A DNA stretch of 64,000 nt from Tenacibaculum pacificus (GTDB lineage Bacteria; Bacteroidota; Bacteroidia; Flavobacteriales; Flavobacteriaceae): the NCBI RefSeq assembly GCF_027941775.1, contig NZ_CP115917.1:2275001-2339000 (forward strand), written 5' to 3'. Position 1 is the stretch's first letter. Each line of letters begins with the position of its first letter. Shown in pieces: positions 63,103 through 64,000 of this stretch. A program made the translations under genes and the position numbers. The notes under the pieces are model-generated. The model did no database searches. It saw only the letters and a program-made list of their open reading frames with translations, and was not told the origin of the DNA.

Positions 63103-64000
63103 ATGAAATCTAATATTCGCGTTGAACTTGTAGAAAAATCAAAGATTGATACAGTAGACTTTAACAACTTAACATTTGGAAGTATCTTTTCAGATCACAT
63201 GTTTGTCTGTGATTATATTGACGGAAAATGGAGCAATCCTTCTATTCAACCTTATGCAGAAATTTCATTAAATCCTTCTGCAAAAATATTCCATTACGGA
63301 CAATCTATTTTTGAAGGAATGAAAGCATATAAAGATGATAATGATAATACATTATTATTTCGTCCTTTAGATAATTGTAAGCGTTTAAATAAATCTGCGG
63401 AACGTTTGGTAATACCTCAAATTCCAGAAGATTTGTTTATGGATGGTTTAGAAAAATTATTAGAAATTGACAACAAATGGATTCCTACTAAAGAAGGAAG
63501 CTCATTATATATTCGTCCTTTTATATTTGCTTCAGGAGAAGGTTTTCATGCATCTCCTGCTGATTCTTATAAATTAATTATTTGTGCTGCTCCTTCTGGT
63601 GCGTACTTTTCGGGAGATATAAAAGTTTTAATTGAAGAAAAATATGCTCGTGCTGCAAATGGTGGTGTTGGTTTTGCAAAAGCTGGAGGAAACTATGCTG
63701 CTCAGTTTTATCCAACAAAATTAGCTACTGACAAAGGATATCAGCAAGTTATTTGGACTGATGATAATACTCATGAGTATATTGAAGAAGCTGGTGCAAT
63801 GAATATTTTTATCAGAATTAACGATACTTTAATTACAAGTCCTACTAGTGATAGAATTTTAGATGGTATTACTCGTAAAAGTATTCTTCAAATTGCAGAG
63901 GATAAAAATATTCCTGTAGAAGTTCGTCAAATTACAGTTAGTGAAGTTGTAGAAGCATCTAAAAATGGTTCATTAAAAGAAATGTTTGGTGCAGGAACAG
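63103..64000 (+). CDS. ilvE: Branched-chain amino acid aminotransferase, 5' part (gene continues past window end)
   Basis: The ATG at 63103 opens a frame that runs to the window's end (at least 299 residues). IFHYGQSIFEGMKAYKDD, LFRPLDNCKRLNKSAERL and SSLYIRPFIFASGEGFH are typical of BCAT. The PLP lysine is in GGVGFAKAGGNYAAQF, and EEAGAMNIFI marks the fold-type IV core. It transaminates Leu, Ile and Val with 2-oxoglutarate. Confidence 0.94.
   Translation, partial: MKSNIRVELVEKSKIDTVDFNNLTFGSIFSDHMFVCDYIDGKWSNPSIQPYAEISLNPSAKIFHYGQSIFEGMKAYKDDNDNTLLFRPLDNCKRLNKSAERLVIPQIPEDLFMDGLEKLLEIDNKWIPTKEGSSLYIRPFIFASGEGFHASPADSYKLIICAAPSGAYFSGDIKVLIEEKYARAANGGVGFAKAGGNYAAQFYPTKLATDKGYQQVIWTDDNTHEYIEEAGAMNIFIRINDTLITSPTSDRILDGITRKSILQIAEDKNIPVEVRQITVSEVVEASKNGSLKEMFGAGT

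Overview
The window is AT-rich, gene-dense chromosomal DNA from a member of the Flavobacteriaceae. A marine Tenacibaculum/Polaribacter-like organism is my best guess, inferred from gene content rather than from any search. The lineage call rests on a complete gldKLMN gliding/type IX secretion operon, flavobacterial gene orders (coaX-outer membrane protein-TPR-lptC-CNNM-ppiD; miaB-sigma54 regulator-lptE-secG-groESL), promoters of the Bacteroidetes form TTTG-N19-TAnnTTTG instead of -35/-10 boxes, and few Shine-Dalgarno sequences.

Layout. 1-4.2 kb: end of a carboxypeptidase-regulatory-like protein, a glycosyltransferase and lpdA. 4.2-11.8 kb: a leftward operon for envelope biogenesis (coaX, a beta-barrel protein, TPR protein, lptC, a 65-residue membrane protein, CNNM/CBS transporter, PpiD-like chaperone). 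11.9-12.2 kb: two identical tRNA-Phe genes behind a textbook promoter. 12.3-19.8 kb: single genes (Spy-like, gamma carbonic anhydrase, glucosaminidase-LysM, PLP enzyme, NYN-LOTUS, ABC-F, DUF983, FAD oxidoreductase). 19.8-28.2 kb: topA, an arginase-fold protein, then gldK-L-M-N. 28.4-34.4 kb: miaB, sigma54 activator, lptE, a decayed TPR gene, secG, groES, groEL. 34.6-42.7 kb: polyprenyl synthase, a MORN-repeat protein, rlmN, queA, aroA, a small membrane protein, MazG, an MFS transporter. 43.2-47.8 kb: ruvC, a KAP P-loop NTPase, hemW and a cyclase. 47.9-53.1 kb: ade, pckA, DUF423, saccharopine dehydrogenase. 53.3-64 kb: WG-repeat protein, B12-type radical SAM protein, cydAB, alpha/beta hydrolase, trmN6 with a 43-residue membrane microprotein, C10 protease lipoprotein, mnmD-like gene and the start of ilvE.

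Most of this is core flavobacterial genome. The one clearly accessory-looking insertion is the KAP NTPase packed between ruvC and hemW. Three copies of a roughly 90-nt structured intergenic repeat occur at 3.8, 34.5 and 58.8 kb. Six genes carry a single-base frameshift, mostly in short homopolymers, and their lost segments remain readable in another frame. This points either to consensus errors in a long-read assembly or to very recent pseudogenes. I found no CRISPR array, insertion sequence, prophage or multi-gene defence system.
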